Both the position numbers and the translations under genes were made by a program. The notes beneath the pieces were generated by a model, which saw only the letters and a list, made by a program, of their open reading frames with translations, made no database searches and had not been told where the DNA came from. Of a DNA stretch of 64,000 nt, positions 26,718 through 39,042 are shown piece after piece. The DNA is from Alkalihalophilus pseudofirmus. GTDB lineage: Bacteria > Bacillota > Bacilli > Bacillales > Bacillaceae_D. The stretch lies in assembly GCF_029094545.1 (NCBI RefSeq), contig NZ_CP117835.1, positions 2,522,001-2,586,000 of the forward strand, read 5' to 3'. How positions within the stretch are numbered: position 1 is the first letter of the stretch; every line of letters begins with the position of its first letter.

Positions 26718-26999
26718 TTATAACCACTCATATGTTGTCAGCGTGCGCTCAGCCTCTGATTCAATATCAATGAATTTAAGTGCCCGCTCGAGCTCTCGCT
26801 CACAAATCACTTTCTGATTTGAAACAGTCACTATCGAGAGCTCTGCACGCTGCCATACATCTTGAAAATTGGTTTCTGCTACTGCTAGGTTGAAACGCTG
26901 CTTTAATCTAGTTTGAAGACTTTTTAGCACAGAACGTTTTTCTTTAAGTGAATGCACGTCGTAAATTAGAAGCTCGCAACGGACTGAACCGATGATCAT
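26718..26999 (-). CDS. ylxP: DUF503 family protein YlxP
   Basis: 93 residues of the DUF503 family, function not settled, always found near infB/rbfA in Firmicutes. Opens [20 protein letters not shown] and contains [18 protein letters not shown] ferredoxin-like small protein with a probable ribosome-linked role, inferred from the neighbourhood. Its ATG overlaps the infB stop (ATGA), implying coupled translation. Confidence 0.88.
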   Translation of the reverse strand: MIIGSVRCELLIYDVHSLKEKRSVLKSLQTRLKQRFNLAVAETNFQDVWQRAELSIVTVSNQKVICERELERALKFIDIESEAERTLTTYEWL

Positions 27000-29101
27000 T
27001 TACGTTCGATTTCCTCCATAACGTAAGCCTCAATCACATCGCCTTCTTTGATGTCATTAAACTTCTCTAGAGTAATACCGCACTCGTAACCGGCTGCTAC
27101 TTCTTTTGCATCATCTTTGAAACGTTTAAGCGCATTAATAGCTCCTTCATAGATGACAATCCCATCACGAATTAAACGTACAGTTGAATCGCGTGAAATT
27201 TTACCTTCTGTAACATAAGCTCCAGCGATTGTACCCACTTTAGATACTTTAAACGTTGTACGGATTTCAACTTGACCAATGACTTTTTCTTCAAACTCAG
27301 GATCAAGCATTCCTTTCATCGCTGATTCAATTTCATCGATTGCATTATAGATAACACGGTGTAAGCGGATATCTACTTTTTCAACTTCAGCAGTACGCTT
27401 AGCTCCTCCATCAGGACGTACATTAAAGCCAATAACAATCGCATTTGATGCTGATGCAAGAATAATATCAGATTCTGTAATGGCACCTACACCCGTATGG
27501 ATAATATTTACTTTAACACCTTCTACGTCGATTTTCTCTAATGAACCGCGCATCGCTTCAACCGAACCTTGAACGTCCGCTTTAATAATGATATTAATAT
27601 CTTTTACTTCACCTTGCTGAATTTGATTAAATAAGTCATCAAGGCTGACTTTAGAGTTCTCAGCGCGGTTTTCTTCGCGTTGACGGCTCATACGTGCTTC
27701 ACCAATTTGGCGAGCAGTTTTTTCATCTTCAAATACTTGGAACTGATCACCAGCTTGTGGAACTTCATTAAGTCCAGTAATTTCAACTGGAGCAGAAGGT
27801 CCTGCAGTTTTCACGCGACGTCCTAAATCGTTAACCATTGCACGAACACGTCCAAATGAGTTCCCTACTACAATTGGATCACCAACATTTAGCGTGCCAT
27901 TTTGTACTAATAAAGTAGCTACTGCACCGCGGCCTTTATCAAGCTCAGCTTCAACAACAGTTCCACGAGCCATTCTGTCTGGGTTCGCTTTTAATTCAGC
28001 AACTTCTGCTACTAGAAGGACCATTTCTAATAGTTCATCAATACCCTGACCATTTAATGCTGAAACATTAACGAAAATCGTATCTCCGCCCCAAGCTTCA
28101 GGAACAAGTTCATACTCTGTTAATTCTTGCATTACACGGTCTGGATTAGCGGCTTCCTTATCCATTTTATTCACAGCAACAATGATTGGCACACCAGCAG
28201 CCTTGGCATGGCTGATTGCTTCTTTTGTTTGCGGCATTACGCCGTCATCTGCCGCTACGACAAGAATCGTAATATCTGTTACTTGAGCTCCACGCGCACG
28301 CATTGTTGTAAATGCTGCGTGACCTGGAGTATCAAGGAATGTAATCGGTTTGCCGTCTGTTTCAATTTGATAGGCACCGATATGCTGAGTAATCCCGCCA
28401 GCTTCCCCTGCTGTTACTTTTGTGTTGCGGATAGAGTCAAGCAAGGTTGTTTTACCATGGTCAACGTGACCCATGATTGTAACAACTGGAGGACGCTCTT
28501 TTAAGTCTTCCTCTTTTTCTTCTTCCACATAACTATCAAGGTCAATTTTATCTACAACAATCTCTTCTTCAACCGCTACTCCGTAATCACCCGCGATCAG
28601 CTCGATTGTATCTTTATCAAGCTCTTGGTTAATCGTTGCCATCACACCAAGCGCCATCAGTTTTTTGATCAGCTCAGAAGGCTCTTTGCCTAATGCTTTA
28701 GCAAGCTCTGCAACTGATAATGATTCAACAAAAGTAATCTTCTCTGGTAATGGTTTTGGCTTTGGCGGCTCTTGACGTGGTTTGTCATGACGCTTATTTT
28801 GCTGCTTACCGCGATTTTGCTGCTGATTAGGTCTGTTATTGCCTTTTTTCTTGTTGTTGTTATTATTATTCATATGATTAGTAGCCTTCCCTTGTTGCTT
28901 ACCTGCTGGTTTTGCAGGCTTTTCTTTTTTTGCTTCAGTCTTCGCAGGAGCCGGCTTGCCTTCTAATTTAGCAATAGCCGCATCATCAATGTAGGACATA
29001 TGATTCGAAACAGATACATCCATTGATTTCAACTTCTCAATGACATCTTTACTAGGAACGTTCTTCTCTTTTGCGTATTCATATATTCTCATTTTGCTCA
29101 T
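26996..29101 (-). CDS. infB: Translation initiation factor IF-2
   Basis: 701 residues. N-terminal IF2-N domain ([20 protein letters not shown]), a low-complexity Lys/Asn/Gln/Pro-rich linker (about 50-120), a second IF2-N motif, then the GTPase domain (G1 GHVDHGKTT near 212, G3 DTPGH, G4 NKMDK), and the C-terminal domains that bind initiator tRNA. It places fMet-tRNA on the 30S subunit. The ATG at 29101 has GGAGG seven bases upstream. It is in the nusA-ylxR-ylxQ-infB run. Confidence 0.97.
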   Translation of the reverse strand: MSKMRIYEYAKEKNVPSKDVIEKLKSMDVSVSNHMSYIDDAAIAKLEGKPAPAKTEAKKEKPAKPAGKQQGKATNHMNNNNNNKKKGNNRPNQQQNRGKQQNKRHDKPRQEPPKPKPLPEKITFVESLSVAELAKALGKEPSELIKKLMALGVMATINQELDKDTIELIAGDYGVAVEEEIVVDKIDLDSYVEEEKEEDLKERPPVVTIMGHVDHGKTTLLDSIRNTKVTAGEAGGITQHIGAYQIETDGKPITFLDTPGHAAFTTMRARGAQVTDITILVVAADDGVMPQTKEAISHAKAAGVPIIVAVNKMDKEAANPDRVMQELTEYELVPEAWGGDTIFVNVSALNGQGIDELLEMVLLVAEVAELKANPDRMARGTVVEAELDKGRGAVATLLVQNGTLNVGDPIVVGNSFGRVRAMVNDLGRRVKTAGPSAPVEITGLNEVPQAGDQFQVFEDEKTARQIGEARMSRQREENRAENSKVSLDDLFNQIQQGEVKDINIIIKADVQGSVEAMRGSLEKIDVEGVKVNIIHTGVGAITESDIILASASNAIVIGFNVRPDGGAKRTAEVEKVDIRLHRVIYNAIDEIESAMKGMLDPEFEEKVIGQVEIRTTFKVSKVGTIAGAYVTEGKISRDSTVRLIRDGIVIYEGAINALKRFKDDAKEVAAGYECGITLEKFNDIKEGDVIEAYVMEEIERK

Positions 29102-29117
29102 ATACGTACCTCCACAA

Positions 29118-29429
29118 TTATTGGTCCAATAATGCGGTCATTTTCTTAGCGAATCCTGGATCTTTTATCCCTACTACCACTCGTTCTGCCTTACCGATCG
29201 CATTTCCAAGTGTAGTTCGATCGCTCACAATTCGAACAGGAATTGAATAATAGCCACATTTGTCCAATATCTTTTTCTTTGTCTGTTCAGCTGCATCATT
29301 TGAGAGCAGTACCAGCCTTACTGACCGGCTGCGTACATCTTTAATGACGAGCTCTTCCCCAGTTACTAACTGCCTTGCACGAGCGCATAGCCCAAGAAGT
29401 GAAATCCACTTCGGCTGCTTTGACGTCAT
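29118..29429 (-). CDS. ylxQ: L7Ae-family ribosomal protein YlxQ
   Basis: 103 residues, L7Ae/L30e/S12e fold ([20 protein letters not shown], then [18 protein letters not shown]). L7Ae-family members bind kink-turn RNA; YlxQ is reported to do so in B. subtilis. Its start codon follows the ylxR stop with no gap (TAG ATG), so the two are probably translated in tandem. It precedes infB. Confidence 0.9.
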   Translation of the reverse strand: MTSKQPKWISLLGLCARARQLVTGEELVIKDVRSRSVRLVLLSNDAAEQTKKKILDKCGYYSIPVRIVSDRTTLGNAIGKAERVVVGIKDPGFAKKMTALLDQ

Positions 29430-29702
29430 CTACTTACGCCCCTTTTTACGCTCAATTTCTAGCTGATCGTACTGTTCTTCGGTAAGTTTCACTTGAAGGT
29501 GTCTAGATAAGCTGTCTTTCTTTTTAGCTTCCAAAAAGCATTCTTCACTGTTACTGAGATAAGCGCCTCGCCCATTTTTCTTCCCTGTAAGATCAAGCTC
29601 AACCTCACCTTCAGGCGTACGCACAATCCGAACAAGTTCGGACTTCGGTCTCATTTCTTGAGTAACAATGCATTTTCTGAGAGGAACTTTGCGCTGTTTC
29701 AT
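29430..29702 (-). CDS. ylxR: YlxR family RNA-binding protein (RnpM)
   Basis: 90 residues of the YlxR/DUF448 family. The conserved core is visible: RKCIVTQEMRPKSELVRIV and the signature GRGAYLSNS near residue 45. YlxR has been reported to modulate RNase P in B. subtilis (RnpM) and to affect transcription; this comes from the family, not from the sequence. It lies between nusA and ylxQ with a strong AGGAG SD. Confidence 0.9.
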   Translation of the reverse strand: MKQRKVPLRKCIVTQEMRPKSELVRIVRTPEGEVELDLTGKKNGRGAYLSNSEECFLEAKKKDSLSRHLQVKLTEEQYDQLEIERKKGRK

Positions 29703-29721
29703 TGGCCCCGTCTCCTTCTTC

Positions 29722-30858
29722 TTACTCTTCGTTGTAATCTTCTACATCAGGAACAAATGCTTCTTCACTTGCTGGGTCTTCATATTCAGAAGCAGAATTG
29801 TCTTCCTCATTTAAAAGACCTAACTCCCTTGCTTCTGACTCACTCTTAATATCAATCTTCCAGCCTGTCAGTTTAGCTGCTAAGCGTGCATTTTGTCCGC
29901 GCTTGCCGATTGCTAGTGATAGTTGATAATCCGGTACAATAACCTGAGTCATCTTTTCTTCTTCATTCACGTTTACTTTGACAACCTTAGATGGGCTAAG
30001 TGCATTAGCTACATATTCAACTGGATCTTCTGACCAGCGGACAATATCAATTTTCTCGCCCTTTAATTCATCTACAATTGTTTGTACACGCTGTCCGCGA
30101 GGCCCTACACACGAGCCTACTGGATCAACTTCTGGATTCTCTGCATGTACAGCAATCTTAGAACGATCACCAGCTTCACGAGAGACGGATTTAATTTCCA
30201 CAGTTCCATCATAAATCTCAGGCACTTCAAGCTCAAATAAACGTTTTAAGAGGCCAGGGTGTGTACGTGAGATTAAAATTTGTGGTCCTTTAGTTGTTTT
30301 TTCTACTTTTGTAATAAACGCTTTGATGCGGTCATTATGCTTGTAGGTTTCATTAGGCATTTGTTCATTTAAAGGAAGAAGCGCTTCAACCTTGCCTAAA
30401 TCCACATAAATGAAGCGATGGTCTTGGCGTTGCACAATCCCTGTCATGATGTCTTCTTCACGATCAATGAAGTCAGAATAAATGATGCCTCTTTCAGCTT
30501 CACGCACACGTTGCGTGACCACCTGCTTAGCTGTTTGCGCAGCGATACGGCCGAAGTCTTTTGGTGTTACTTCAATCTCGACGACATCATCTACTTCGTA
30601 ATTAGGGTTGATTGATTTAGCCTCGTCTAATGAGATTTCAAGACGTGCATCAAAGACTTCCTCCACAATCGTTTTGCGTGCAAATACACGGATACTTCCG
30701 TTATCCCGGTTGACGTCCACGCGAACATTTTGTGCCTGGCTGAAATTACGTTTGTATCCTGAAATAAGTGCAGCCTCAATCGCCTCAATAATAACTTCCT
30801 TACTTATACCTTTTTCTTTCTCTAATGTCGTTAACGCATCCATAAATTCACTATTCAT
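29722..30858 (-). CDS. nusA: Transcription elongation/termination factor NusA
   Basis: 378 residues. N-terminal RNA polymerase-binding domain ([18 protein letters not shown]), S1 domain (about 135-200), KH1 (about 230-285, [16 protein letters not shown]) and KH2 (about 300-345, [20 protein letters not shown]). There is no C-terminal acidic repeat, as usual for Bacilli; the tail is acidic and unstructured. It promotes pausing and termination. It is the second gene of the rimP operon. Confidence 0.97.
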   Translation of the reverse strand: MNSEFMDALTTLEKEKGISKEVIIEAIEAALISGYKRNFSQAQNVRVDVNRDNGSIRVFARKTIVEEVFDARLEISLDEAKSINPNYEVDDVVEIEVTPKDFGRIAAQTAKQVVTQRVREAERGIIYSDFIDREEDIMTGIVQRQDHRFIYVDLGKVEALLPLNEQMPNETYKHNDRIKAFITKVEKTTKGPQILISRTHPGLLKRLFELEVPEIYDGTVEIKSVSREAGDRSKIAVHAENPEVDPVGSCVGPRGQRVQTIVDELKGEKIDIVRWSEDPVEYVANALSPSKVVKVNVNEEEKMTQVIVPDYQLSLAIGKRGQNARLAAKLTGWKIDIKSESEARELGLLNEEDNSASEYEDPASEEAFVPDVEDYNEE

Positions 30859-30900
30859 GAATGGAACATCCCCCTTTCAACTTCCACAAAAAATATCATT

Positions 30901-31371
30901 TTAGAAAATAATAGCTAAACGAGCGTTTGCTACCTTATCGTACGGAATTTCATATGATTTCTTCCGTGTTTTTATTTTCACTTCAATAGTTAATACTTCG
31001 CCGTCAAAAGATTGAAGCATCCCTTCGAATGCCTTTTCTCCATCAACTGGTTCGTACGTAGTAACATGAACATTTTTCCCAACTGCTTTTTCAAGATCTT
31101 TAACTTTCTTTAAAGGTCTCTCAGCCCCAGGAGAAGATACTTCAAGGAAATAAGCTTGTGGAATTGGATCCATTTCATCAAGTTTTTCGCTTAATTGTTC
31201 ACTTACTTTCCCGCAATCCTCTAAATCAACACCTGTATCTGAATCAATAAAGACTCTAAGAAACCAGTTAGGTCCTTCCTTTTTAAATTCAACATCTACT
31301 AGCTCTAAGTTTAGCTCGTCCAATAGCGGTGTCACTAATTCTGCTACGATGTCCGTTACTTTCTTACTCAA
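30901..31371 (-). CDS. rimP: Ribosome maturation factor RimP
   Basis: 156 residues. The N-terminal alpha/beta domain ([20 protein letters not shown]) and the SH3-like C-terminal domain are recognisable, with the conserved [14 protein letters not shown] near residue 80. RimP helps mature the 30S subunit. The start is TTG at 31371, seven bases after AAGGAGG. It is the first gene of the rimP-nusA-ylxR-ylxQ-infB-ylxP-rbfA-truB-ribC run. Confidence 0.94.
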   Translation of the reverse strand: MSKKVTDIVAELVTPLLDELNLELVDVEFKKEGPNWFLRVFIDSDTGVDLEDCGKVSEQLSEKLDEMDPIPQAYFLEVSSPGAERPLKKVKDLEKAVGKNVHVTTYEPVDGEKAFEGMLQSFDGEVLTIEVKIKTRKKSYEIPYDKVANARLAIIF

Positions 31372-31472
31372 TTCATACCCTCCTTGATCTTACCCATCTA
31401 TATAAATAAAGGTTACTTTACATCCTGTTATTTAAGAGAAACGATTCATAAATATAGGTCTAAACGAAAACG

Positions 31473-31496
31473 AAAGAGTGGGTTTCCCCACTCTTT
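31473..31496 (-). terminator. Terminator-like hairpin between polC and rimP
   Basis: AAAGAGTGGG / CCCACTCTTT, a 10-bp stem with a four-base loop. The following minus-strand sequence is TTTCGTTTTCG, so the U tract is interrupted. It probably ends polC transcription. Confidence 0.7.
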
Positions 31497-31528
31497 TTAG
31501 GTTCCGTATTCTAAGTATTACCATAACA

Positions 31529-31557
31529 AGGATATCATACTCTCTAGCTGTTTGCAA
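31529..31557 (-). promoter_or_regulatory. Possible sigma-A promoter before rimP
   Basis: TTGCAA (31552-31557), 17 bases, then TATCCT (31529-31534) with an extended -10 TG on the minus strand. It lies upstream of the hairpin at 31473-31496, so if real it would place that hairpin in the rimP leader. The -10 is only 4 of 6. Confidence 0.3.
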
Positions 31558-31620
31558 CTTACTCTGTGTCTCTAGATAGCGTCAGATCAGCTTTTGCGCC
31601 TGATAGTTGAACAAGGAAAG

Positions 31621-34600
31621 CTAGAATAAGGAAAGCTGATTGGAATCGGGCATGCCTGCTAAGCAGCCGTGATCATCAAGATGTTCAAGCACATTCTTTG
31701 TTAAACGTGCTTTTTGCTGCAGATCTTCTTTTGAGAGAAATTCGCCACCCTCTCTTGCCTTCACAATATTAAGGGCAGCGTTTGTACCAACCCCAGTCAT
31801 TGCGTTAAACGGCGGAAGCAGGCTCATCCCATCAACAATAAACTCTGTTGCACTTGATTCGTAGAGATCTACCTTCTTAAACGAAAAGCCTCGCTCACAC
31901 ATTTCTAAAGCAAGTTCTAGAACGGTTAAGACAGCCTTTTCTTTAGGTGAAGCATCTAGACCTTTAGCATTAATCTCTTCAATTTTCGCTTTAATAGCTG
32001 TTGATCCTTTGATCATTGTATCGAGATCGAAGTCATCTGCTCGAACCGTGAAATAAGAAGCGTAATAAAGAATTGGGTGATGCACTTTGAAATAAGCAAT
32101 CCGCACGGCCATTAATACATAGGCTGCTGCATGGGCTTTAGGGAACATGTATTTAATCTTTGTACATGAGCCGATATACCAATCAGGCACATCGTGCTTT
32201 TTCATTTCCTCGACCCATTCCGGCTGGAGGCCTTTACCTTTACGTACAAACTCCATGATCTTAAAAGCAAGAGATGGTTCTAGTCCTTTGTATATCAGGT
32301 ATACCATAATGTCATCACGACATCCAATTACATCTTTAAGCTCACATGTACCGTTATAGATCAATTCATTGGCATTATTTAACCAAACATCCGTCCCATG
32401 AGAAAGTCCTGAGATCTGCACGAGCTCTGAAAATGTGCTAGGCTTCGTCTCTTCAAGCATTTGACGAACGAATCTCGTCCCAAATTCAGGAATGCCAAGG
32501 GTACCTGTTTTACACAAAATTTGATCTTCTGTCACTCCAAGCACATCAGGACCGCTGAATATCTTCATGACTTCAGGATCATCGGTAGGAATCGTTTTCG
32601 GGTCAATTCCGGATAGGTCTTGAAGCATTCGTATAACGGTCGGATCATCGTGTCCGAGAATATCAAGTTTCAGCAGATTATCATGAATGGAATGGAAATC
32701 AAAGTGTGTCGTTTTCCACTCAGCAGTTTTATCGTCTGCAGGGAACTGAATCGGTGTGAAATCATAAATATCCATGTAATCTGGTACAACAATAATACCA
32801 CCCGGGTGCTGCCCGCTCGTCCGCTTCACTCCTGTACAGCCTGATACAAGCCGATCAATTTCTGCGCCTCTCATATGCAGATCATGATCTCCTTGATATC
32901 CTTTAACATACCCATAAGCTGTCTTTTCAGCAACGGTGCCGATTGTTCCTGCCCGGTACACATACTCCTCACCAAATAATTCTTTCGTATAATGGTGGGC
33001 TCTCGGCTGATATTCCCCTGAGAAGTTAAGATCAATATCTGGAACTTTATCTCCTTTAAATCCAAGGAAGGTTTCAAACGGGATGTCTTGTCCATCTTTC
33101 ACATATGCCGTGCCGCATTCAGGACAATATTTATCAGGAAGGTCAAATCCTGATCCAACTGAACCATCGTTAAAGAAATAGGAATGCTGGCAGTTTGGAC
33201 ACACATAATGTGGCGGGAGAGGATTCACTTCGGTAATTTCAGTCATGGTTGCAACAAATGAAGATCCGACAGATCCACGAGAACCTACAAGATATCCATC
33301 AATCAATGATTTTTTAACCAGCTTTTGTGAAATAAGATAAATAACCGCAAATCCGTGTCCGATAATACTTTTTAATTCTTTTTCAATCCTCGCCTCTACA
33401 ATTTCCGGCAGATCATCCCCGTAAATACTACGAGCACGAGAATAACTCATTTCTCTGATCTCATCATCCGCACCCTCAATTTTTGGAGTATACAATTGAT
33501 CAGGGATGGGATGAATCTCTTCAACTAAATCAGCCACTTTTTGTGTATTTTCCACTACCAGCTTCTTAGCCTTGTCGTCTCCTAAAAAGGCAAAGGCATC
33601 GATCATTTCGTCGGTTGTTTTAAAATGAACAGGGGGCAGCGTCTGCTTATTCAGCGGGTTCGCTCCTCCTTGCGATGCAATTAAAATCTTACGGTAGATC
33701 GCGTCTTCTTTGTTCAAATAATGCGCATTACCCGTTGCCACAACCGGTTTATCAAGCTTTTCGCCTAATTCAACAATATTTGAGACAATTTCTTTTAACG
33801 ATTCATCGTTTTTAACTAGTTCTTTCTCAATTAAATGCTGATAATTTTCTAGAGGCTGAATTTCTAAATAATCATAGAACTTTGCAATCTCCTCTACTTC
33901 TTCAGGAGATTTTTGCATCATCCCTTCAAACACTTCTCCTTTATCACACGCGGTGCCAATCAACAATCCTTTACGATGCTTTTGCAGCTGCGACCTTGGA
34001 ATACGCGGTGTTCTGAAAAAGTATTCAACATGAGACATTGAAACTAATTGGTATAAATTTTTCAAGCCTTCTTGCGTTTGTGCTAGGATCGTACAATGTG
34101 ATGGACGCTGTCTGGTAAAATTCCCCTGTCCCATATGATTATTTAATTGATCATGATGAGTAACATTCCGCTCGTTTGCATCTCGAACCATCTTCCATAA
34201 TAAATACCCCGTCGCTTCGGCATCATAGATCGCGCGGTGATGACTGACAAGTTCAATATCGAACTTCTTACAAAGAGTATTCAATCGGTGATTTTTCAGC
34301 TCTGGATACAGGAATCTCCCTAACTCTAATGTATCGATAACAGGGTTTGTTGCGTCTCCCAGTCCGATTTTTTGGTAGCCAACATTCAAGAAGCCCATAT
34401 CAAAACTAGCATTATGAGCTACTAGAGTAGCAGTCCCCACAAATTCATGGAAATCTTTTAGTACCTCTCCCACTTCTGGCTGGCCTTTTACCATATCATC
34501 AGTAATACCTGTTAATTCAATGATCGTATTGGTTAATGGCTCATGGGGGTCTGCAAAGGATTCAAACCGGTCAATGATTTCCCCGTTTTTGATTTTAACA

Positions 34601-35919
34601 GCAGCTAGCTCGATAATTGTATTATAAACAGCAGATAACCCCGTCGTTTCCACGTCAAAAACCACGTATTCCTCGGTCATCAGCTCACGGTTCGCTTCGT
34701 TATAAGCAATCGGAACTCCGTCATCTACAAGGTTCGCTTCTACCCCGTACAGCACTTTGATGCCATGTTTCTTTCCGGCCCCGTATGCTTCTGGGAAAGA
34801 CTGAACAACTCCATGGTCTGTAATGGCAATAGCAGGGTGTCCCCATTTGGCTGCCTGCTCAACATACTTACCCGCAGATGTCATGCCATCCATTTGACTC
34901 ATTGACGTGTGTAGATGCAATTCTACTCTTTTTTCTTCATCAGCTGCATTATCTGTACGCTCAGCCGGTTTAATTTGATTGAAGTCATTAGCAATCATAA
35001 CCAAGTCTCTAACGAATGTATCATTTTGTACACCACCGCGAACTTTCAGCCACATGCCTTTTTTAACAGCTTGAAGAAGCGGGATATCCTCTTTATCCCG
35101 TGAAAAGATCTTAACCATGATGGAATCAGTATAGTCGGTAATTTTAAAGGTAAGCAGTGTACGTCCGCTGCGCAATTCTCTTGTTTCAGCGTCGAATACA
35201 TACCCTTGAACCGTTACTCTGCGTTCCTCATCGACAATGGCCTCAAGCGGTATAGGATCATCTTTAATTGGATAGCCCAATACGAGATCCTTTCCTTCAA
35301 ACTCATCACTTTTTTGCTCCATTTTCTTCTTCTCTAAAATGGCTTCTACTACTTTAGAGTGATCTTCTTGCTCGCGCTGCTCGACAAACTTTTGAAATTC
35401 TTGTTTAGATTCTTTTATAGCAGGCTCAAAGCCCACGTTTGGAAGACTTAGTGACACGAGACTTTCTCTTAAGGGATCTTGTAATTTCCGCTTTAGCGCG
35501 ACAGCTTCTGTTTCATTGCGTACATTAATCTCCAAGCGTTTCCCATCAAAACGAGGGCTCTGATTTGAGAGTAATGAACGCAATCCATCGGATACTGCTT
35601 GCAGACGAGAAACGATCATCGGCCAATACTGCTCCCAGTCACTCTGACTTGGCTCACACCTGTCATAATAAAATGTGAAGCCGACTGTTGTAATATGAGT
35701 AAACGTTTCCTTTAACTTTTGTTCAAACAGCTCATATAAATGAGCAGGAATTAAAAGAGGAAGCTCTATATGAAAATGCCATGTTCGTTTTTCTTTTAAA
35801 ATCGTTAATTTGCGAATCTTCCCATCCTTAAATACCCCATGTATCACTTCTTCAGGGAATTGTAATTGTGAAAGGAGTAATTGAAATCGCTCTTTTCTTA
35901 GCTGTTCATCTTGAGACAT
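31621..35919 (-). CDS. polC: DNA polymerase III alpha subunit, PolC type
   Basis: 1432 residues, the usual length. Order: N-terminal domains, an OB fold (about 240-320), a PHP domain ([20 protein letters not shown] near 334) interrupted by a DEDD-type 3'-5' exonuclease ([14 protein letters not shown] near 421), then the polymerase, with a Cys4 zinc site (CPNCQH and CPECGT) and the catalytic PDIDLNFSG. This is the Gram-positive leading-strand replicase with its own proofreading. The ATG at 35919 has GGGGGGAG upstream. It is the last gene of the uppS-to-polC run. Confidence 0.98.
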   Translation of the reverse strand: MSQDEQLRKERFQLLLSQLQFPEEVIHGVFKDGKIRKLTILKEKRTWHFHIELPLLIPAHLYELFEQKLKETFTHITTVGFTFYYDRCEPSQSDWEQYWPMIVSRLQAVSDGLRSLLSNQSPRFDGKRLEINVRNETEAVALKRKLQDPLRESLVSLSLPNVGFEPAIKESKQEFQKFVEQREQEDHSKVVEAILEKKKMEQKSDEFEGKDLVLGYPIKDDPIPLEAIVDEERRVTVQGYVFDAETRELRSGRTLLTFKITDYTDSIMVKIFSRDKEDIPLLQAVKKGMWLKVRGGVQNDTFVRDLVMIANDFNQIKPAERTDNAADEEKRVELHLHTSMSQMDGMTSAGKYVEQAAKWGHPAIAITDHGVVQSFPEAYGAGKKHGIKVLYGVEANLVDDGVPIAYNEANRELMTEEYVVFDVETTGLSAVYNTIIELAAVKIKNGEIIDRFESFADPHEPLTNTIIELTGITDDMVKGQPEVGEVLKDFHEFVGTATLVAHNASFDMGFLNVGYQKIGLGDATNPVIDTLELGRFLYPELKNHRLNTLCKKFDIELVSHHRAIYDAEATGYLLWKMVRDANERNVTHHDQLNNHMGQGNFTRQRPSHCTILAQTQEGLKNLYQLVSMSHVEYFFRTPRIPRSQLQKHRKGLLIGTACDKGEVFEGMMQKSPEEVEEIAKFYDYLEIQPLENYQHLIEKELVKNDESLKEIVSNIVELGEKLDKPVVATGNAHYLNKEDAIYRKILIASQGGANPLNKQTLPPVHFKTTDEMIDAFAFLGDDKAKKLVVENTQKVADLVEEIHPIPDQLYTPKIEGADDEIREMSYSRARSIYGDDLPEIVEARIEKELKSIIGHGFAVIYLISQKLVKKSLIDGYLVGSRGSVGSSFVATMTEITEVNPLPPHYVCPNCQHSYFFNDGSVGSGFDLPDKYCPECGTAYVKDGQDIPFETFLGFKGDKVPDIDLNFSGEYQPRAHHYTKELFGEEYVYRAGTIGTVAEKTAYGYVKGYQGDHDLHMRGAEIDRLVSGCTGVKRTSGQHPGGIIVVPDYMDIYDFTPIQFPADDKTAEWKTTHFDFHSIHDNLLKLDILGHDDPTVIRMLQDLSGIDPKTIPTDDPEVMKIFSGPDVLGVTEDQILCKTGTLGIPEFGTRFVRQMLEETKPSTFSELVQISGLSHGTDVWLNNANELIYNGTCELKDVIGCRDDIMVYLIYKGLEPSLAFKIMEFVRKGKGLQPEWVEEMKKHDVPDWYIGSCTKIKYMFPKAHAAAYVLMAVRIAYFKVHHPILYYASYFTVRADDFDLDTMIKGSTAIKAKIEEINAKGLDASPKEKAVLTVLELALEMCERGFSFKKVDLYESSATEFIVDGMSLLPPFNAMTGVGTNAALNIVKAREGGEFLSKEDLQQKARLTKNVLEHLDDHGCLAGMPDSNQLSLF

Positions 35920-35950
35920 TTTTCTCCCCCCTGCTTAAATAAGCCTTGCA

Positions 35951-35982
35951 TAAAAGAGAAGGTACCTCTAATTGAGATACCT
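35951..35982 (-). terminator. Probable terminator between proS and polC
   Basis: AGGTATCTC (35974-35982, minus strand) pairs with GAGGTACCT (35960-35968) over nine bases with one wobble, followed by TCTCTTTTA. Weaker than the other terminators here; polC may be partly fed by read-through. Confidence 0.6.
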
Positions 35983-36001
35983 CACCTTATATATCGTTTA
36001 T

Positions 36002-37720
36002 TTATTGGTATAATTCTTCAAGTTTTCTTTGCTGAGTCTTAAGCTCTTCAGCTAAATCGGCTACAGCTACTTCAATGACTTCACCTGACTTGCGAATTTT
36101 CACTTCTACGATACCTTCAGCCGCACGTTTACCAACAGATACACGAAGCGGAATTCCGATTAGATCTGAGTCTTTGAACTTTACTCCAGCTCGCTCAGGA
36201 CGATCATCATAAAGTACATCAAATCCAGTTTTCTTAAGCGACTGGTATAGTTCTTCAGATAGCTCGCTCTGTTCAGCATTTTTACTATTTAACGTGAGCA
36301 GGTGAACATCGTAAGGGGCAACTGACGGCGGCCATACGATTCCGTTTTCATCATGATGCTGTTCAATAATGGCAGCAACAGTACGAGAAACCCCTACCCC
36401 GTAACATCCCATAATCATAGGCTGCGCTTTCCCATTTTCATCAAGGATGGTTGCATTCATTGCCTCAGAATAGACCGTTCCTAATTTGAAGACTTGTCCA
36501 ACTTCTATGCCTTGAGCAAAACGAATGGTTCCCTTGCCACATGGAGAAGGGTCTCCCTCTTTAATAAAGCGCAAGTCTGCATATTGATCAACCTTGAAAT
36601 CTCGATCAGCCGTTACACCTGTGAAGTGGTAATTTTTTTCATTTGCGCCACAAACCGCATTCATCATTGCCGAGACTGCGTGATCTGCGATAATTTTCAC
36701 ACCGCCTGCACCGACTGGGCCAATATTACCTACAGGAGCAGAAAGAATGTCTGCTACTTCAGAAGCTTCAGCAAAACGGATCGCACCCGCTGACAGTTCA
36801 TGCTTTAACTTAATGTCGTTTAATTCGTGGTCACCTCTAAGCAGTACAAGCACCCATTCCTCATCAATAGAAACCAGCAATGTTTTAATAATTTGATCTT
36901 CACGTATATTAAGTGCAGTTGAAACTTCTTCAATCGTCTTCGCTGAACCCGTATCCACTTTGGTACGGTCTTTTGCTTCTACATCAGGTTTTACATAGTT
37001 AATCTTAACTGCAGCCATCTCAATGTTAGCTGCATAATCAGACTCATCAGAGTATGCAATCGTATCTTCTCCGACATCAGCAAGCGCCATAAACTCATGT
37101 GTGTCTTTCCCGCCGATTGCCCCAGAATCAGCAATGACAGGACGGAATGTCAACCCTGCACGTGAGAAGATTCTTGAGTAAGTATCATACATTTCTTTAT
37201 ACGCCTCATCTAAGCTCTCAGGTGTTGCATGGAAAGAATAAGCATCCTTCATCATAAATTCTCTGCCGCGCAGCAGTCCAAAACGAGGACGGCGCTCATC
37301 ACGGAATTTTGTTTGAATTTGATATAGATTTACAGGCAGCTTTTTATAAGAGCTGATGCTGTCACGTAAAATGCTTGTAATGACTTCTTCATGAGTCGGT
37401 CCAAGCGCAAAGTCACGATCATGACGATCTTTAAGGCGCATTAACTCTCCGCCCATTTTATCCCATCTGCCAGTCTCTTGCCATAATTCAGCAGGATGCA
37501 TCGTCGGCATGGTTAATTCTTGCGCTCCGGCAGCATCCATTTCCTCACGTACAATCGATTCAACTTTATGCAGTACTCGTTTCGCTAGTGGTAAATAACT
37601 ATATACACCTGCAGCAATTTGGCGAATCATCCCTGCTCGTAGCATTAGTTGATGACTAATAATATCTGCATCTGCTGGTACATCACGTAAAGTCGGTAAT
37701 AAAAGTGAACGTTGTCTCAT
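36002..37720 (-). CDS. proS: Prolyl-tRNA synthetase
   Basis: 572 residues, bacterial-type class II synthetase. Motif 2 region [21 protein letters not shown] is clear (near 140), an editing insertion that removes mischarged Ala-tRNA(Pro) spans about 225-400, motif 3 is GCYGVGVSR, and the anticodon-binding domain is C-terminal. I chose the ATG at 37720 (AAAGGA about eight bases upstream) over a TTG two codons earlier that is too close to the SD. It lies between rseP and polC. Confidence 0.97.
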   Translation of the reverse strand: MRQRSLLLPTLRDVPADADIISHQLMLRAGMIRQIAAGVYSYLPLAKRVLHKVESIVREEMDAAGAQELTMPTMHPAELWQETGRWDKMGGELMRLKDRHDRDFALGPTHEEVITSILRDSISSYKKLPVNLYQIQTKFRDERRPRFGLLRGREFMMKDAYSFHATPESLDEAYKEMYDTYSRIFSRAGLTFRPVIADSGAIGGKDTHEFMALADVGEDTIAYSDESDYAANIEMAAVKINYVKPDVEAKDRTKVDTGSAKTIEEVSTALNIREDQIIKTLLVSIDEEWVLVLLRGDHELNDIKLKHELSAGAIRFAEASEVADILSAPVGNIGPVGAGGVKIIADHAVSAMMNAVCGANEKNYHFTGVTADRDFKVDQYADLRFIKEGDPSPCGKGTIRFAQGIEVGQVFKLGTVYSEAMNATILDENGKAQPMIMGCYGVGVSRTVAAIIEQHHDENGIVWPPSVAPYDVHLLTLNSKNAEQSELSEELYQSLKKTGFDVLYDDRPERAGVKFKDSDLIGIPLRVSVGKRAAEGIVEVKIRKSGEVIEVAVADLAEELKTQQRKLEELYQ

Positions 37721-37768
37721 ATTCAAAATCCTTTCCTAATCAACTATGCAATCCAACCCGTGTCTAAT

Positions 37769-39022
37769 TTACATAAACAAACGGTTTATATCGTTCCATG
37801 TTACAAAAATAACTAATAAGAAAAGAAGAGCAAACCCTACAAGGTGAACCATTCCTTCCTTTTGCGGATCAATCGGCTTGCCTCTCAGTCCTTCTAAACC
37901 AATAAACACTAGCCGTCCGCCGTCCATTGCAGGAATCGGCAGCAAATTAATAATTCCTAAGTTAACACTTAAGGCAGCTGCCCATTGCATTAATACGAAA
38001 ATTCCAAGAGCTGCGGCTTCACCGGTGTAATTATAAATCCCAACTGGCCCTGCTACATAATCAAGCGAGAACTGACCTGTAACTAATAATCCTAGCACTT
38101 CAAAGATCATTGTCATAAACAAGTAGGTTTGAGTTACACCAAATGTTAAAGATCCTATAACGGAAAACTCCCGCGGCTGTGTCACACCAATAAATCCTTC
38201 CGCATCGCCCATTTGTCCGACTCGCTCATTCGGAGTTACGGCAATGGATTCCGTTTGTCCATTCCTGACAACAGTGAACGTAATCGACTCATTTGGGTTT
38301 TGTTGAATGATTGTTGTCATCTCTTCCCACGTATCTACTGGAGTATTCTCGATACTGGTTACTTGATCACCTTCAACAAGTCCAGCCTCCTCAGCTGCAC
38401 CGCCTTCCATAATTTCCCCAACTTCAGCACGGTCAACTGGAATACCTTGCATTAGTGCAAGCGCTGCTAGCAATACGAAGGCTAAAACAAAGTTCATCAT
38501 TGGACCTGCAAAAATCGCTAAAGCACGCTGCCCTACTGATTTCGAGCCGAATTGACGATTCCAAGGAGCAATTTGTGTTGGCTGCTCATCTTGAACCAAA
38601 ACCGCTGTCTCATTCACTTTATAACGGACAAGTTCATCATCATCGTATGCCTGCACAAATAATTCGTGCTCTAAATCAATCTTTTCTACTTGAACAACCT
38701 TTGCTTCAGGGTGTTTTGATTTATTATTAATAATAATTTGAGAAACTTCCTGCCTGCCGTTGAATACAAGCCCTATTTCATAGCCGGGCTTAATATCAAT
38801 CATTTCGGGGTCTTCTCCAGCCATACGAACGAATCCACCAAGCGGCAGCATACGGATGGTATAAACAGTCTCATTCCGTTTAAAGGAAAATAATTTAGGG
38901 CCAAAACCGATCGCAAACTCTCGGCATAAGATCCCTGCACGTTTTGCAAAGTACAAGTGCCCCCACTCGTGGATAAAAACAAGCAGGCCAAATACTACTA
39001 TAAACGAGATTAATGTATTCAA
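37769..39022 (-). CDS. rseP: Site-2 membrane metalloprotease RasP/RseP
   Basis: 417 residues. The S2P zinc motif HEWGH is in the first membrane helix (about 18-22), a PDZ domain lies in the middle (about 205-275, [11 protein letters not shown]), and the second metal motif [10 protein letters not shown] is near the C-terminus. In B. subtilis RasP cleaves anti-sigma factors and remnant signal peptides in the membrane. I chose TTG at 39022, eight bases after GTGGAGG, giving [20 protein letters not shown]; the GTG at 39037 overlaps the SD. It follows dxr by 20 bases. Confidence 0.95.
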   Translation of the reverse strand: MNTLISFIVVFGLLVFIHEWGHLYFAKRAGILCREFAIGFGPKLFSFKRNETVYTIRMLPLGGFVRMAGEDPEMIDIKPGYEIGLVFNGRQEVSQIIINNKSKHPEAKVVQVEKIDLEHELFVQAYDDDELVRYKVNETAVLVQDEQPTQIAPWNRQFGSKSVGQRALAIFAGPMMNFVLAFVLLAALALMQGIPVDRAEVGEIMEGGAAEEAGLVEGDQVTSIENTPVDTWEEMTTIIQQNPNESITFTVVRNGQTESIAVTPNERVGQMGDAEGFIGVTQPREFSVIGSLTFGVTQTYLFMTMIFEVLGLLVTGQFSLDYVAGPVGIYNYTGEAAALGIFVLMQWAAALSVNLGIINLLPIPAMDGGRLVFIGLEGLRGKPIDPQKEGMVHLVGFALLFLLVIFVTWNDINRLFM

Positions 39023-39042
39023 ATGACTAACCTCCACTTTAT

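Noticed and set aside
26996-29101. Frameshift or insertion in infB because of the Asn/Lys/Gln-rich stretch
   Set aside because: The frame is intact and low-complexity linkers of this type are normal between IF2-N and the G domain.
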